From the NCBI RefSeq assembly GCF_014397245.1, contig NZ_JACLHY010000021.1, positions 29,071 through 93,070 on the forward strand: a stretch of DNA of 64,000 bases, read 5' to 3'. Source of the stretch: Arenibacter arenosicollis (GTDB lineage: Bacteria; Bacteroidota; Bacteroidia; Flavobacteriales; Flavobacteriaceae). The notes beneath the pieces are model-generated. The model did no database searches and had not been told where the DNA came from. It saw only the letters and a list, made by a program, of their open reading frames with translations. This document shows, piece by piece, positions 27,338-36,648 of the stretch; position 1 is the stretch's first letter, and each line of letters begins with the position of its first letter. The translations under genes and the position numbers were made by a program.

Positions 27338-28579
27338 CTACTCGAACTGTATGGCTTTTACCGGAGAAATTTTAGTAATAATATAGGACGGTACAAGCAA
27401 CATCAATAAACATAAAACCAACACACCAAGATTAAGGAACAATACCGTTAAAAAATCAATGTGCACGGGAATATAATCTATATAATACTCCTTTGGGTTT
27501 GGAAACTTAAACATACGAAATTTATACTGCAACCCAATGATACCCAAGCCAATGATATTACCCAACAACAGTCCAACTCCTATTAAATAAGTAGCATTAT
27601 ATAAGAATATCTTACGTATACTCCAATTGGACGACCCCAAGGCTTTTAAAATCCCAATCATCTGGGTCCGTTCCAAAATTAAAACCAGTAGTGCGGTAAT
27701 CATGTTGATACCTCCCACAATGATCATTATACCTATGATCAGTGCTATATTAAAATCGAACAGACCAAGCCACTCAAAAATCCTATAGTACTTGTCCTTT
27801 ATGGTCTGGGTATCCAGACTGGACAAGGTTTTCCCATAGATTTCGTTGGCCTTATTGTCTATTTCATCAAAATTATCGACAAATATTTCAAAGTTTCCCA
27901 CTTCATTATCCTCCCATTTATTCATATGTTGAATATGGCGCAGATCGATAAAAATATAGGAACCATCAAGCTCCTCAAAACCACTGTCGTAGATACCTGT
28001 TATCTTAAATTTCCTTTGATTTGGGAGTTTGGATTCATCATCTTCCTTAAAGAAAATTGCAACGAACGAATCCCCAGTATTCAGTTTTAGTCGGTTGGCC
28101 AGAACCCGTGATATTAAGGTTTCATCATTGACCTCTCCCATAAAATTGGGCAAGGTCCCATCCACCAAAAACTCTTGAAAAACATTCCAATTATAATCTG
28201 TCCCAACCCCTTTGGCTATAACCCCTTCAAAAGTTTCTTCCGTTCTTATTATACCGGCCTTGGTGGCCACTGCTTGGATATGCTGTATACCACTGACCGA
28301 TTTAAATTCTGGATAAAAATCTTGATCAAGGGAAACAGGAACCATAGACACATCGGAAGTGTTATTGTCGTAGTTATATATCTGAATATGACCATTAAAG
28401 GCCGCAATTTTCTCGCGAATCTTGTGCTTTAATCCAACTCCGGTCGAAATAGCCACCAACATCATTATTACACCCAATGAAATTGCTGCAATAGCTATTT
28501 TTATTATTGGTGCAGATATACTAATTTTATGCTCCTTACCTGTAACAAGGCGCTTGGCAATAAAAAATTCTAAATTCAA
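27338..28579 (-). CDS. ABC transporter permease, LolE/FtsX (MacB) type
   Basis: Inner-membrane protein of 413 residues with the LolCE topology. There is one N-terminal helix (about 26-48: IKIAIAAISLGVIMMLVAISTGVG), a large periplasmic domain (about 50-270) and three C-terminal helices (about 275-300, 325-355 and 370-400). LQYKFRMFKFPNPKEYYIDYIPVHI and VPSYIITKISPVKAIQF are typical of Bacteroidota lipoprotein-release permeases. The ATPase partner is not adjacent. The start is only 3 bp from the divergent start of the NamZ-like gene, so their promoters must lie within each other's coding sequences. Confidence 0.9.
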   Translation of the reverse strand: MNLEFFIAKRLVTGKEHKISISAPIIKIAIAAISLGVIMMLVAISTGVGLKHKIREKIAAFNGHIQIYNYDNNTSDVSMVPVSLDQDFYPEFKSVSGIQHIQAVATKAGIIRTEETFEGVIAKGVGTDYNWNVFQEFLVDGTLPNFMGEVNDETLISRVLANRLKLNTGDSFVAIFFKEDDESKLPNQRKFKITGIYDSGFEELDGSYIFIDLRHIQHMNKWEDNEVGNFEIFVDNFDEIDNKANEIYGKTLSSLDTQTIKDKYYRIFEWLGLFDFNIALIIGIMIIVGGINMITALLVLILERTQMIGILKALGSSNWSIRKIFLYNATYLIGVGLLLGNIIGLGIIGLQYKFRMFKFPNPKEYYIDYIPVHIDFLTVLFLNLGVLVLCLLMLLVPSYIITKISPVKAIQFE

Positions 28580-28582
28580 TTT

Positions 28583-29830
28583 ATGGCAGTTTTTTCCGTT
28601 TTCAAAAATACAGTTTTATTATTGTTTTTTATACTTTCTTCTTGTGGAAACCCCTCCAAAGCCCATAATAAGGCACTTGATTCCAAAGCTGCACAAGATA
28701 CCCCTCCCACTGATCTACCCATAGTGATAGCCGCCAACAGAACCGAAGCCTATCTTCCCTTGCTACAAGGAAAAAAAGTAGGTATAGTGGCCAATCAGAC
28801 CAGCGTTATTTTTAAGGATACCCAAACCCTATCCTTTACCCATATTGTAGATTCACTTTTAGCCCATAATATAGATATTAAACAAGTATTTGCTCCAGAG
28901 CACGGATTTCGGGGCGAGGCAGATGCAGGTGAAAAAGTAAGCGATGGCAAGGACGAAAAAACAGGACTTCCCATAATTTCCTTGTACGGAAAAAATCGCA
29001 AGCCCTCCAATGAACAATTAAAAAATATTGATATTGTGCTGTTCGATATTCAGGATGTAGGGGTGCGATTTTACACCTATATAGCTACCATGCAATTGGT
29101 CATGGAGGCATGCGCTGAAAACAACATTCCTGTAATTGTCTTGGACAGGCCAAATCCGAACGGACACTATGTGGATGGCCCTACCATGGAAACCGAACAC
29201 AGAGGTTTCTTGGGAATGACCAATATCCCTTTGGTATATGGTATGACCATTGGGGAATATGCCAATATGATCAATCAAGAAGGTTGGCTGGAGAACAAGG
29301 TTGTAGCAGACCTAACCGTTATACCCATGGAGCACTACGATCATAACAAAGATTATATATTGCCTATTAGACCATCTCCCAACCTACCCAACAATACCTC
29401 AATTTATCTTTACCCAAGTTTGGGATTATTTGAAGGTACCAATGTTAATGCAGGCCGAGGAACTGAATTTCAATTTCAGCGCTATGGCGCTCCCTTTATG
29501 GACAGTACCAAATACAACTTTAAATATACACCTGCCCCAAATTTTGGATCTAAAGACCCAAAACATAATGGTGAAATTTGTTATGGCAAAGACCTGTCAA
29601 AGACTCCAAAAATGAATACCGTGGATTTGGATTATATCTTGGACGCCTATGGGAATACCAAAGACAAGAGCCTGTTCTTCAACACTAGTGGCTTTACCAA
29701 ACATGCAGGGACTGCAGACTTACAAAAGCAGATAGAAGCCGGACTTTCCCAAGAAGAAATTAAGAAAACTTGGCTAAACGACATTAACCATTTCAAAAAA
29801 ATAAGGGCCAAATACCTAATTTACAATTAA
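28583..29830 (+). CDS. namZ: Exo-beta-N-acetylmuramidase NamZ (DUF1343, GH171) lipoprotein
   Basis: Lipoprotein of 415 residues (LSSC, C21) of the DUF1343 family, whose characterised members remove terminal MurNAc from peptidoglycan fragments. Motifs are KKVGIVANQTSV, FAPEHGFRGEADAG, IVLFDIQDVGVRFYTYI, VLDRPNPNGHYVDGP and GRGTEFQFQ, all conserved core elements. Length is normal. The stop overlaps the convergent hydroxylase gene by 4 bp (29827-29830). It probably works in periplasmic wall recycling, with the BadF-type kinase at 33507 and NagB at 61881 as possible later steps; those links are inference. Confidence 0.92.
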   Translation: MAVFSVFKNTVLLLFFILSSCGNPSKAHNKALDSKAAQDTPPTDLPIVIAANRTEAYLPLLQGKKVGIVANQTSVIFKDTQTLSFTHIVDSLLAHNIDIKQVFAPEHGFRGEADAGEKVSDGKDEKTGLPIISLYGKNRKPSNEQLKNIDIVLFDIQDVGVRFYTYIATMQLVMEACAENNIPVIVLDRPNPNGHYVDGPTMETEHRGFLGMTNIPLVYGMTIGEYANMINQEGWLENKVVADLTVIPMEHYDHNKDYILPIRPSPNLPNNTSIYLYPSLGLFEGTNVNAGRGTEFQFQRYGAPFMDSTKYNFKYTPAPNFGSKDPKHNGEICYGKDLSKTPKMNTVDLDYILDAYGNTKDKSLFFNTSGFTKHAGTADLQKQIEAGLSQEEIKKTWLNDINHFKKIRAKYLIYN

Positions 29831-30675
29831 CGCGTGGATTCTAAATCCACCTTTTCCGGAGTTTTATAGCGCTTAAAAGGAATTTTCAATAATGCTCCTA
29901 TATCAGCATTCTCCTTTTCATTGGGATAAGTATCCACTCCATACACTATTTGGTGATTGGGTAATTTTAGGAAGGTGCCAAAAAGACGGTCCCAAATGGA
30001 AAAAATATTCCCATAATTACTATCCGTATAAGGTAATTTATAGTGATGATGTACCTTGTGCATATCCGGTGAGACAATTACCCAACTCATTACATCATCC
30101 ACCTTTTTGGGCAGTGAAATATTGGCATGGTTAAATTGCGACAAAACAACCGAAAGTGCCTGATATATCATAAATACGGCCACTGGAGCCCCAACCACAA
30201 AAGTCCCAAAGCAGGTAAATGCAAAGCGAACCAAACTTTCTCCAGGGTGGTGCCTATTGGCAGTAGTCGTGTCTACCTCGTGATCGGTATGATGAATAAG
30301 ATGAAAACCCCATAGCACCTTAACCTTGTGCTCTACCCAATGGGCCAACCATGCACTAAGTAAATCCAACAACATTACCCCCACCAACACCTTTAGCCAT
30401 ATGGGCATAAGGGGCAACCAATTCAACACGCCAAAATCATTGGCTATGGTCCAATCACTGGTTTTTAAGAGTAAAAAAGCCAATGGAAAATTTACCAGGA
30501 TGGTAGTAAGGGTGAAAAAAATATTAATCCCGGCATGTCTTATCTTGCTGTATTTTAACTGAAACAAGGGAATAATGTACTCCAATATCCAAAAAAAGGC
30601 TATCCCGGAAACCAAAATGATACTTCGGTGTGCAGTAGGTATAGTTTCAAAATATGTATAAATGGACTCCATCAT
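29827..30675 (-). CDS. Fatty acid hydroxylase / sterol desaturase family membrane protein
   Basis: Integral membrane di-iron enzyme of 282 residues. Histidine boxes are visible as HWVEH (about 115-119), HLIHHTDH (130-137), NRHHPGE and HKVHHHY (205-211), the usual set for this family. About four hydrophobic segments lie before and between them. Family members hydroxylate or desaturate lipids, sterols or carotenoids. In Bacteroidota, which make sphingolipids and ornithine lipids, several act on those lipids; the exact substrate here is not readable. It overlaps the 3' end of namZ by 4 bp. Confidence 0.9.
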   Translation of the reverse strand: MMESIYTYFETIPTAHRSIILVSGIAFFWILEYIIPLFQLKYSKIRHAGINIFFTLTTILVNFPLAFLLLKTSDWTIANDFGVLNWLPLMPIWLKVLVGVMLLDLLSAWLAHWVEHKVKVLWGFHLIHHTDHEVDTTTANRHHPGESLVRFAFTCFGTFVVGAPVAVFMIYQALSVVLSQFNHANISLPKKVDDVMSWVIVSPDMHKVHHHYKLPYTDSNYGNIFSIWDRLFGTFLKLPNHQIVYGVDTYPNEKENADIGALLKIPFKRYKTPEKVDLESTR

Positions 30676-30767
30676 CTAAATTTACAAAATAGTTAGCGGG
30701 TATGGAACGCTATAAATTGATTTAAATGATTACCAATTACCGGCATTGAAATTAATATAAAACCCTT

Positions 30768-31265
30768 CTACTTAATATGTATTAATTTTTTCATTTCTTC
30801 CACAATATTATATGCCGCTGGACAAATTGCCACATTTTTTAGGGTAAGGTGACTAATTTGCTGAAACTTTTTTCTGTCCGTGTGAGGAAATTCACGACAT
30901 GCCTTGGGTCTTACATCATAGATGGAGCAGTAATTCTCCGCGTCCAAAAAGGTACAGGGAACTCCCTGCAATACGTAATCGTTATCCTCGTCCACCCTCA
31001 AAAATTGATCAATAAATTTTTGGGGCTTCATCCTAAAATGCTTGGCTATGCGCTCCACATCCGCATTGGTAAATAAGGGACCTGTGGTCTTACAACAATT
31101 GGCACAGCTTAGACAATCCGTCCTATTAAATTCGGCTTCGTGTAAGTCCTGCATAATATAATCCAAATCCTTTGGTGGTTTACGCTTTAGTTTCCCAAAG
31201 AATTTCTTATTCTCATTATGCTTCTCCTGTGCAAGTTTGGGAAGTTGCTTAATTACCTCATCCAT
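30768..31265 (-). CDS. YkgJ-family zinc/iron-binding cysteine-cluster protein
   Basis: Cytoplasmic protein of about 165 residues with the YkgJ (UPF0153) cysteine pattern: CLSCANCCKTTGPLF, CTFLDAENYCSIYDVRPKAC and a late CPAAYN. The start at 31265 (MDEVIKQLPKLAQ) is preferred over an in-frame ATG 57 bp upstream, which sits in the region shared with the divergent methyltransferase gene. The cysteines probably bind Zn or an Fe-S cluster. The role is unknown in the family. Confidence 0.88.
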   Translation of the reverse strand: MDEVIKQLPKLAQEKHNENKKFFGKLKRKPPKDLDYIMQDLHEAEFNRTDCLSCANCCKTTGPLFTNADVERIAKHFRMKPQKFIDQFLRVDEDNDYVLQGVPCTFLDAENYCSIYDVRPKACREFPHTDRKKFQQISHLTLKNVAICPAAYNIVEEMKKLIHIK

Positions 31266-31328
31266 TGTGGAATAAACTTTTAAAAGTTGGTTAAAAGTCT
31301 CACATTTGCATGTAAATAACAAATTTAT

Positions 31329-32042
31329 ATGACTAAGGACATTTTAGGCAATGCACTCTTGGATTATCAATCGGGCAATTATACTGAAGATATCAAGACC
31401 TATTCTTCCTTGGATGAAGAGGATATTATTCCTGTCCCCTACTTATTTAGGGACTATAAAAAAATGCCCCCTTTGGAACAAAAAGCCCTGAAGCTTTGCA
31501 AAGGCAGCGTCCTGGACATTGGTTGTGGCGCAGGTAGCCATAGTCTTTATTTACAAAAAAAAGGATTATCAGTTACAGCCTTGGACAATTCACCTGGAGC
31601 TATTGCTACCTGTAAGCAAAGGGGATTGGAGCAAACCGTTTTATCTGGCATCCACGATTTTGGCCTTCAGAAATACGATACCCTTCTAATGCTTATGAAC
31701 GGAATAGGCATAGTTGGAAAATTAAAAAACATTGACTCCTTTTTTACACATTTAAAATCGCTCTTAAAACCTAACGGGCAGATTCTTCTGGATTCCAGTG
31801 ATATAATTTATATGTATGATGAAGATGAAGATGGCGGATACTGGATTCCCGACGACCAAAATTATTATGGGGAGGTGACCTTTGAAATGGAATATAAAGG
31901 CGAGAAAAGCGACCCCTTGGATTGGTTGTATTTGGATTATAACACCTTACAACGTGCCGCAAACGCCAATAACTTGGCTTGTGAACTTGTAAGTAAAGGA
32001 AAACATTACGACTATCTAGCTAAACTTACACAACTAAGGTAA
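31329..32042 (+). CDS. Class I SAM-dependent methyltransferase
   Basis: Protein of 237 residues with a Rossmann methyltransferase fold. Motif I is VLDIGCGAGSHSLYLQKKG (about 62-80), the acidic post-I strand is VTALDNSPGA and motif IV is DTLLMLMNGIGI. No membrane segment. The substrate cannot be inferred; the fold resembles small-molecule methyltransferases of the UbiE/Tam kind. It is divergent from the YkgJ gene, 63 bp between starts. Confidence 0.87.
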   Translation: MTKDILGNALLDYQSGNYTEDIKTYSSLDEEDIIPVPYLFRDYKKMPPLEQKALKLCKGSVLDIGCGAGSHSLYLQKKGLSVTALDNSPGAIATCKQRGLEQTVLSGIHDFGLQKYDTLLMLMNGIGIVGKLKNIDSFFTHLKSLLKPNGQILLDSSDIIYMYDEDEDGGYWIPDDQNYYGEVTFEMEYKGEKSDPLDWLYLDYNTLQRAANANNLACELVSKGKHYDYLAKLTQLR

Positions 32043-32103
32043 TACCTATGGAAATTTGTCGTTATCTTTAAAGTAACATGCCCTTATTCCAAATTTATTG
32101 AAA

Positions 32104-32883
32104 ATGAAGAAGTTATCAATTTTGTTTTTCTTGGCCTTTGCACTTATTCTAGGCTGTTCCAAGGACTCTAATGAAAGCGACACCTTAAAAGTAGACAAGA
32201 CAGCAAATTTAAAAGGTCCAGGCGATTCCGCAAATGAATTCCTTTCTGCCTCCAAATTTAAAAACTTAACGATCGAAATTGGTTATGTAACCAATTTTAA
32301 ACCTACAGAAACAGCTATTTCCAATTTTGTAGACCTTTTTAAAGAACGTACCCACAAGGATAATATAAGCATCATTTACAAGGAATTGGACTCCCCACAA
32401 AAGGATAGCCTTACTGTGGACGAAATAGCCGATTTAGAAAAAGAAAATAGAACAATTTACAATGATGGGGACACCTTGGGACTTTACATCTATTTTACCG
32501 ATGCGTCATCCAGTGATGATAAGCCCGAAGAAGATTTGGTTACCCTTGGAGCTGTTTACAGAAATACTTCCATGGTCATATACGAAGCTACCATAAGAAA
32601 ATTGGCCTCCAGAAGTTCCTTAATAAGTAACTCTACAGTAGAAACTGCCACATTAAACCATGAGGCCGGTCATTTATTTGGTTTGGTCGACTTGGGAACA
32701 CCCTCAGTTAACGAGCATCAAGATCCAGATGCTAAAAGCCACTGTAATATTCAGAATTGTCTAATGCGGGCAGAACTACAATTTGGCTGGGGAATGGCCA
32801 AAATGCTGACTGCAAAAGGTGGAGCGGTCCCCAATTTTGGGGTGGAATGCATTGCAGACCTTCAGGCCAATGGAGGAAAGTAG
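32104..32883 (+). CDS. Lipoprotein zincin metalloprotease-like protein
   Basis: Lipoprotein of about 260 residues (LILGC, cysteine about 17). The start is the ATG at 32104; an in-frame TTG lies 6 bp earlier. The zinc motif HEAGHLFGLVDLG (HExxHxxGxxD) near residue 187 is metzincin-like, with a possible third ligand D or the later H. A Cys-pair region CNIQNCLM holds an NCLM that could serve as the Met-turn, as in archaemetzincins and related families. Secreted, probably outer-membrane anchored. The substrate is unknown; a membrane-bound protease is a fair label. Confidence 0.8.
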   Translation: MKKLSILFFLAFALILGCSKDSNESDTLKVDKTANLKGPGDSANEFLSASKFKNLTIEIGYVTNFKPTETAISNFVDLFKERTHKDNISIIYKELDSPQKDSLTVDEIADLEKENRTIYNDGDTLGLYIYFTDASSSDDKPEEDLVTLGAVYRNTSMVIYEATIRKLASRSSLISNSTVETATLNHEAGHLFGLVDLGTPSVNEHQDPDAKSHCNIQNCLMRAELQFGWGMAKMLTAKGGAVPNFGVECIADLQANGGK

Positions 32884-33043
32884 CAACAAATCCCATTATT
32901 AAAACCGGGCATAGGTAGTGCTCAATTCTAATGATTTCTTCAACAAAACAGCAATAGACGTAAAGGAACCAAGGCCAAGGAATTTAAATTCCAAAAATAA
33001 TTTTGTTGGATTCCTTCAAATTTAACTCGGGGTCTGGTTTCCA

Positions 33044-33085
33044 GTTTCTAGTTTCTAGTTTCTAGTTTCTAGTTTCTAGTTTCTA
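33044..33085. repeat. Heptameric tandem repeat (GTTTCTA) x6
   Basis: Six perfect head-to-tail copies of the 7-mer GTTTCTA, preceded by degenerate GGTTTCC. The array ends 48 bp before the ridA start and lies wholly between genes. A 7-nt unit can change promoter or leader spacing by slipped-strand mispairing. Confidence 0.9.
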
Positions 33086-33133
33086 AAATTATAATTCCTA
33101 ATTTTACAATTCATAAATATTGAATCCAGTCAA

Positions 33134-33514
33134 ATGAAAAAAATAATTACCACAAAAAATGCCCCAGCACCAATAGGACCATACAATCAGGCCGTTTTAG
33201 CTGGCAATACATTATATATTTCAGGACAAATACCCATTGATCCCAAAACAGGAGAATTAGTGTCAGGGGATATAAAAAAGGAAACTGAGCAATCCATGCA
33301 AAATTTAAAAGCCATTCTTACCGAGGCAGGAATGACTTTTGAAAACGTTGTTAAATCGTCAATTTTCGTAAAGGATATGCACCAATTTGCACAAATAAAT
33401 GAGGTATATGGCGCTTATTTTGATTCGGATACTGCTCCAGCTAGGGAAACTGTTGAAGTAGCAAATCTTCCTAAGTTTGTAAACGTAGAAATATCTATGA
33501 TTGCGCTTAAATAG
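33134..33514 (+). CDS. ridA: RidA family reactive intermediate deaminase
   Basis: Protein of 126 residues, the normal RidA length. These enzymes hydrolyse reactive enamine/imine intermediates such as 2-aminoacrylate. Conserved elements are NAPAPIGPYNQAV at the N-terminus, LYISGQIPIDP, NLKAILTEAGM and the substrate-binding arginine in APARETVEVANLPK (about R103-R110). It probably forms a trimer. The heptamer array lies 48 bp upstream. The stop overlaps the convergent BadF-type kinase gene by 8 bp. Confidence 0.95.
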   Translation: MKKIITTKNAPAPIGPYNQAVLAGNTLYISGQIPIDPKTGELVSGDIKKETEQSMQNLKAILTEAGMTFENVVKSSIFVKDMHQFAQINEVYGAYFDSDTAPARETVEVANLPKFVNVEISMIALK

Positions 33515-34358
33515 AAGCTCTGTGAAACTCAACAAGACCTTCAATTGGTCTTTGTCTAATAACACCCAATACTAAATCATTTCTTTCAACCACGGTTGCC
33601 AGTTCTTCACGCAAGTAATAGGCAATACTGCCCACAAAACTTACTGGAACTTTTGTGGCCAATTCAAACTGCATTATGTAGTTATTAATAAACTGCTGAA
33701 AGCCTTTGTCAATAACTCCTCTGCAATAAGGATGATTCTTATTTTCTACGATAAATCTAGCAAAAGTGGCAAGATAGGTATTGGGATTAGGTTGCTTGTA
33801 CAAATTCTCCTTGATTACGTCAGCATCCAAATTATATTCCTTGGCGAACTTGGTAGCCAAATCTTGCGGCATTTTGTTAAAATAGTAGTCCCTAATCAAT
33901 TTTCTCCCGAAAAAGTTACCACTACCATCATCCATAGGGATATACCCCAATGAGGTCACCTTTTGATGTAATTGTTCACCGTCATAATAACTACAATTGG
34001 AGCCAGTACCTAAAATACAAACTATTCCATGTTGCCCTAATTTCGTAGTTGCAAATATTGCGGCGTAAGTGTCTTCCTTTACTTCGGCTTTTGCCTTGGG
34101 AAAAAAATCGTTAAAAATCTCTGTCAAAAACTTTTTCATTCTATCGGTCCCACAACCGGCCCCATAGAAAAATAGGTGAGTAACCTTCTCCCTGTTCTTG
34201 GAAAGTTCAAAATTATTGGCCAAACGGTCTTCGATTACAGGACGGGTCAATACTTCGGGACTTAATCCTAAAGTTTGGGTCATGAACAACTGGTCACCCT
34301 TCTCATCCAAGGCAATCCAATCCGATTTTGTTGCGCCACTATCTACAATCAATATCAT
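33507..34358 (-). CDS. BadF/BadG/BcrA/BcrD ATPase family kinase, N-acetylglucosamine-kinase-like
   Basis: Cytoplasmic protein of 283 residues with an ASKHA fold: LIVDSGATKSDW (phosphate 1 site) and a second motif VCILGTGSNCSYYDG (about 113-128), with the DDGSGNFFGRKLI region following. These fit the Bacteroidota homologues annotated as N-acetylglucosamine or glucosamine kinases. It begins just beyond the terminator that ends gapA, so it may have its own promoter. A role with NamZ and NagB in amino-sugar salvage is plausible, not proven. Confidence 0.88.
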   Translation of the reverse strand: MILIVDSGATKSDWIALDEKGDQLFMTQTLGLSPEVLTRPVIEDRLANNFELSKNREKVTHLFFYGAGCGTDRMKKFLTEIFNDFFPKAKAEVKEDTYAAIFATTKLGQHGIVCILGTGSNCSYYDGEQLHQKVTSLGYIPMDDGSGNFFGRKLIRDYYFNKMPQDLATKFAKEYNLDADVIKENLYKQPNPNTYLATFARFIVENKNHPYCRGVIDKGFQQFINNYIMQFELATKVPVSFVGSIAYYLREELATVVERNDLVLGVIRQRPIEGLVEFHRASI

Positions 34359-34372
34359 ATAACAAGTTTATT

Positions 34373-34420
34373 AAAAAAGAATCCTGAAAATAAGCAAAAT
34401 ATCGCTCACTTTCAGGATTC
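34373..34420 (-). terminator. Intrinsic terminator after gapA
   Basis: GAATCCTGAAA (34379-34389) and TTTCAGGATTC (34410-34420) form an 11-bp perfect stem with a 20-nt loop. On the minus strand it is followed by TTTTTT, a classic intrinsic terminator. It separates gapA from the kinase gene. Confidence 0.85.
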
Positions 34421-34442
34421 ATTAAATTATTACCCAATAAGA

Positions 34443-35462
<1,020 letters not shown>

Positions 35463-35468
35463 TTAAAA

Positions 35469-36455
35469 TTATGTTGTCATGATATCGGAGACTCGCATGA
35501 GCTCCTTATCAATTTTGGTATGCCCTTTTATTGCCTTACTAATAGGCGTTAGTGTTATAGTATTATCCTGAATACCCACCATTAAGTTGGTTTTTCCTTC
35601 CAACAATGCTTCCACTGCCTTTACGCCCATTCTACTGGCCAAAACACGGTCGAAACAAGATGGCGACCCCCCTCTTTGCATATGTCCCAATACGGATACG
35701 CGAACATCATAGATCGGAAGGTGTTCCTCTACATATTCCTTAAGTTCAAAAACATTTTTACCTGTTTTATCCCCTTCGGCTACCACCACTATACTAGATG
35801 ATTTGCCAGATTGCTTACTGCGTTTTAAAGATTCCAATAACCTTTCAAGACCAAGGTTTTCCTCTGGAATCAATATCTCTTCTGCTCCTGCACCAACACC
35901 TGCATTTAATGCGATATGGCCAACATCCCTTCCCATAACCTCTACAAAGAAGAGCCTATTATGAGAACTGGCCGTATCCCTAATTTTATCTATACATTCA
36001 ACAGCTGTATTTAAAGCTGTATCAAATCCTAAGGTATAAGTGGTGCCAAAAATATCGTTGTCAATGGTACCCGGAATCCCAATTATTGGAAAATTAAACT
36101 CCTTATTAAAGGTAAGTGCTCCGGTAAAGCTACCGTCCCCACCAATAACTACAAAAGCATCTATGCCTGCAGCTATTAGTTGGTCATACGCTATCTGCCG
36201 GCCCTCTTTGGTCCTAAAAGGCATACAACGTGCCGACTTTAAGATAGTTCCTCCCTTGTTAATTATGTTGTTTACGCTACGCGCGTCCATTACCTTAAAA
36301 TCACCTTCCATCATGCCTTCATATCCTCTATAGATACCAACGCATTCTACTTTTAAATAAGCACATGTACGTACGACTGCTCTAATAGCAGCGTTCATTC
36401 CCGGTGAGTCTCCTCCTGATGTAAATACACCAATCTTTTTTATTGCTGAAGCCAT
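35469..36455 (-). CDS. pfkA: ATP-dependent 6-phosphofructokinase
   Basis: Protein of 328 residues. The ATP site is FTSGGDSPGMNAAIRA, followed by VIGGDGSFTGA and the catalytic GTIDND. I chose the ATG at 36455 (MASAIKKIGVF), which fits the family; an in-frame start 27 bp upstream adds nothing conserved. EDG-type ATP use is suggested by the GGDGS motif. It precedes gapA by 24 bp. A minus-strand TAGTTTTG (plus 36471-36478) matches TAnnTTTG and is a possible -7 element 16 bp upstream. Confidence 0.97.
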   Translation of the reverse strand: MASAIKKIGVFTSGGDSPGMNAAIRAVVRTCAYLKVECVGIYRGYEGMMEGDFKVMDARSVNNIINKGGTILKSARCMPFRTKEGRQIAYDQLIAAGIDAFVVIGGDGSFTGALTFNKEFNFPIIGIPGTIDNDIFGTTYTLGFDTALNTAVECIDKIRDTASSHNRLFFVEVMGRDVGHIALNAGVGAGAEEILIPEENLGLERLLESLKRSKQSGKSSSIVVVAEGDKTGKNVFELKEYVEEHLPIYDVRVSVLGHMQRGGSPSCFDRVLASRMGVKAVEALLEGKTNLMVGIQDNTITLTPISKAIKGHTKIDKELMRVSDIMTT

Positions 36456-36648
36456 AAAAATTTTAAAAGGCAAAACTAGCAAACTTATTTCAATAAATAC
36501 GCGACTTTGGCTTTAATTTGACAATAGTGGAGCACTAAAACGTTTGAGTTGAATATTTTCTTGAAAATTGTTAAATTCATAATCAATCTTTAGCAAAAAG
36601 TGATTTTTTCGGATTTGCCCAAATCGACTAAAACAGTCTCAAAATCAA

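Noticed and set aside
33044..33085. Heptamer array considered as a CRISPR
   Set aside because: Units are 7 bp with no spacers and no cas genes; it is a simple tandem repeat.
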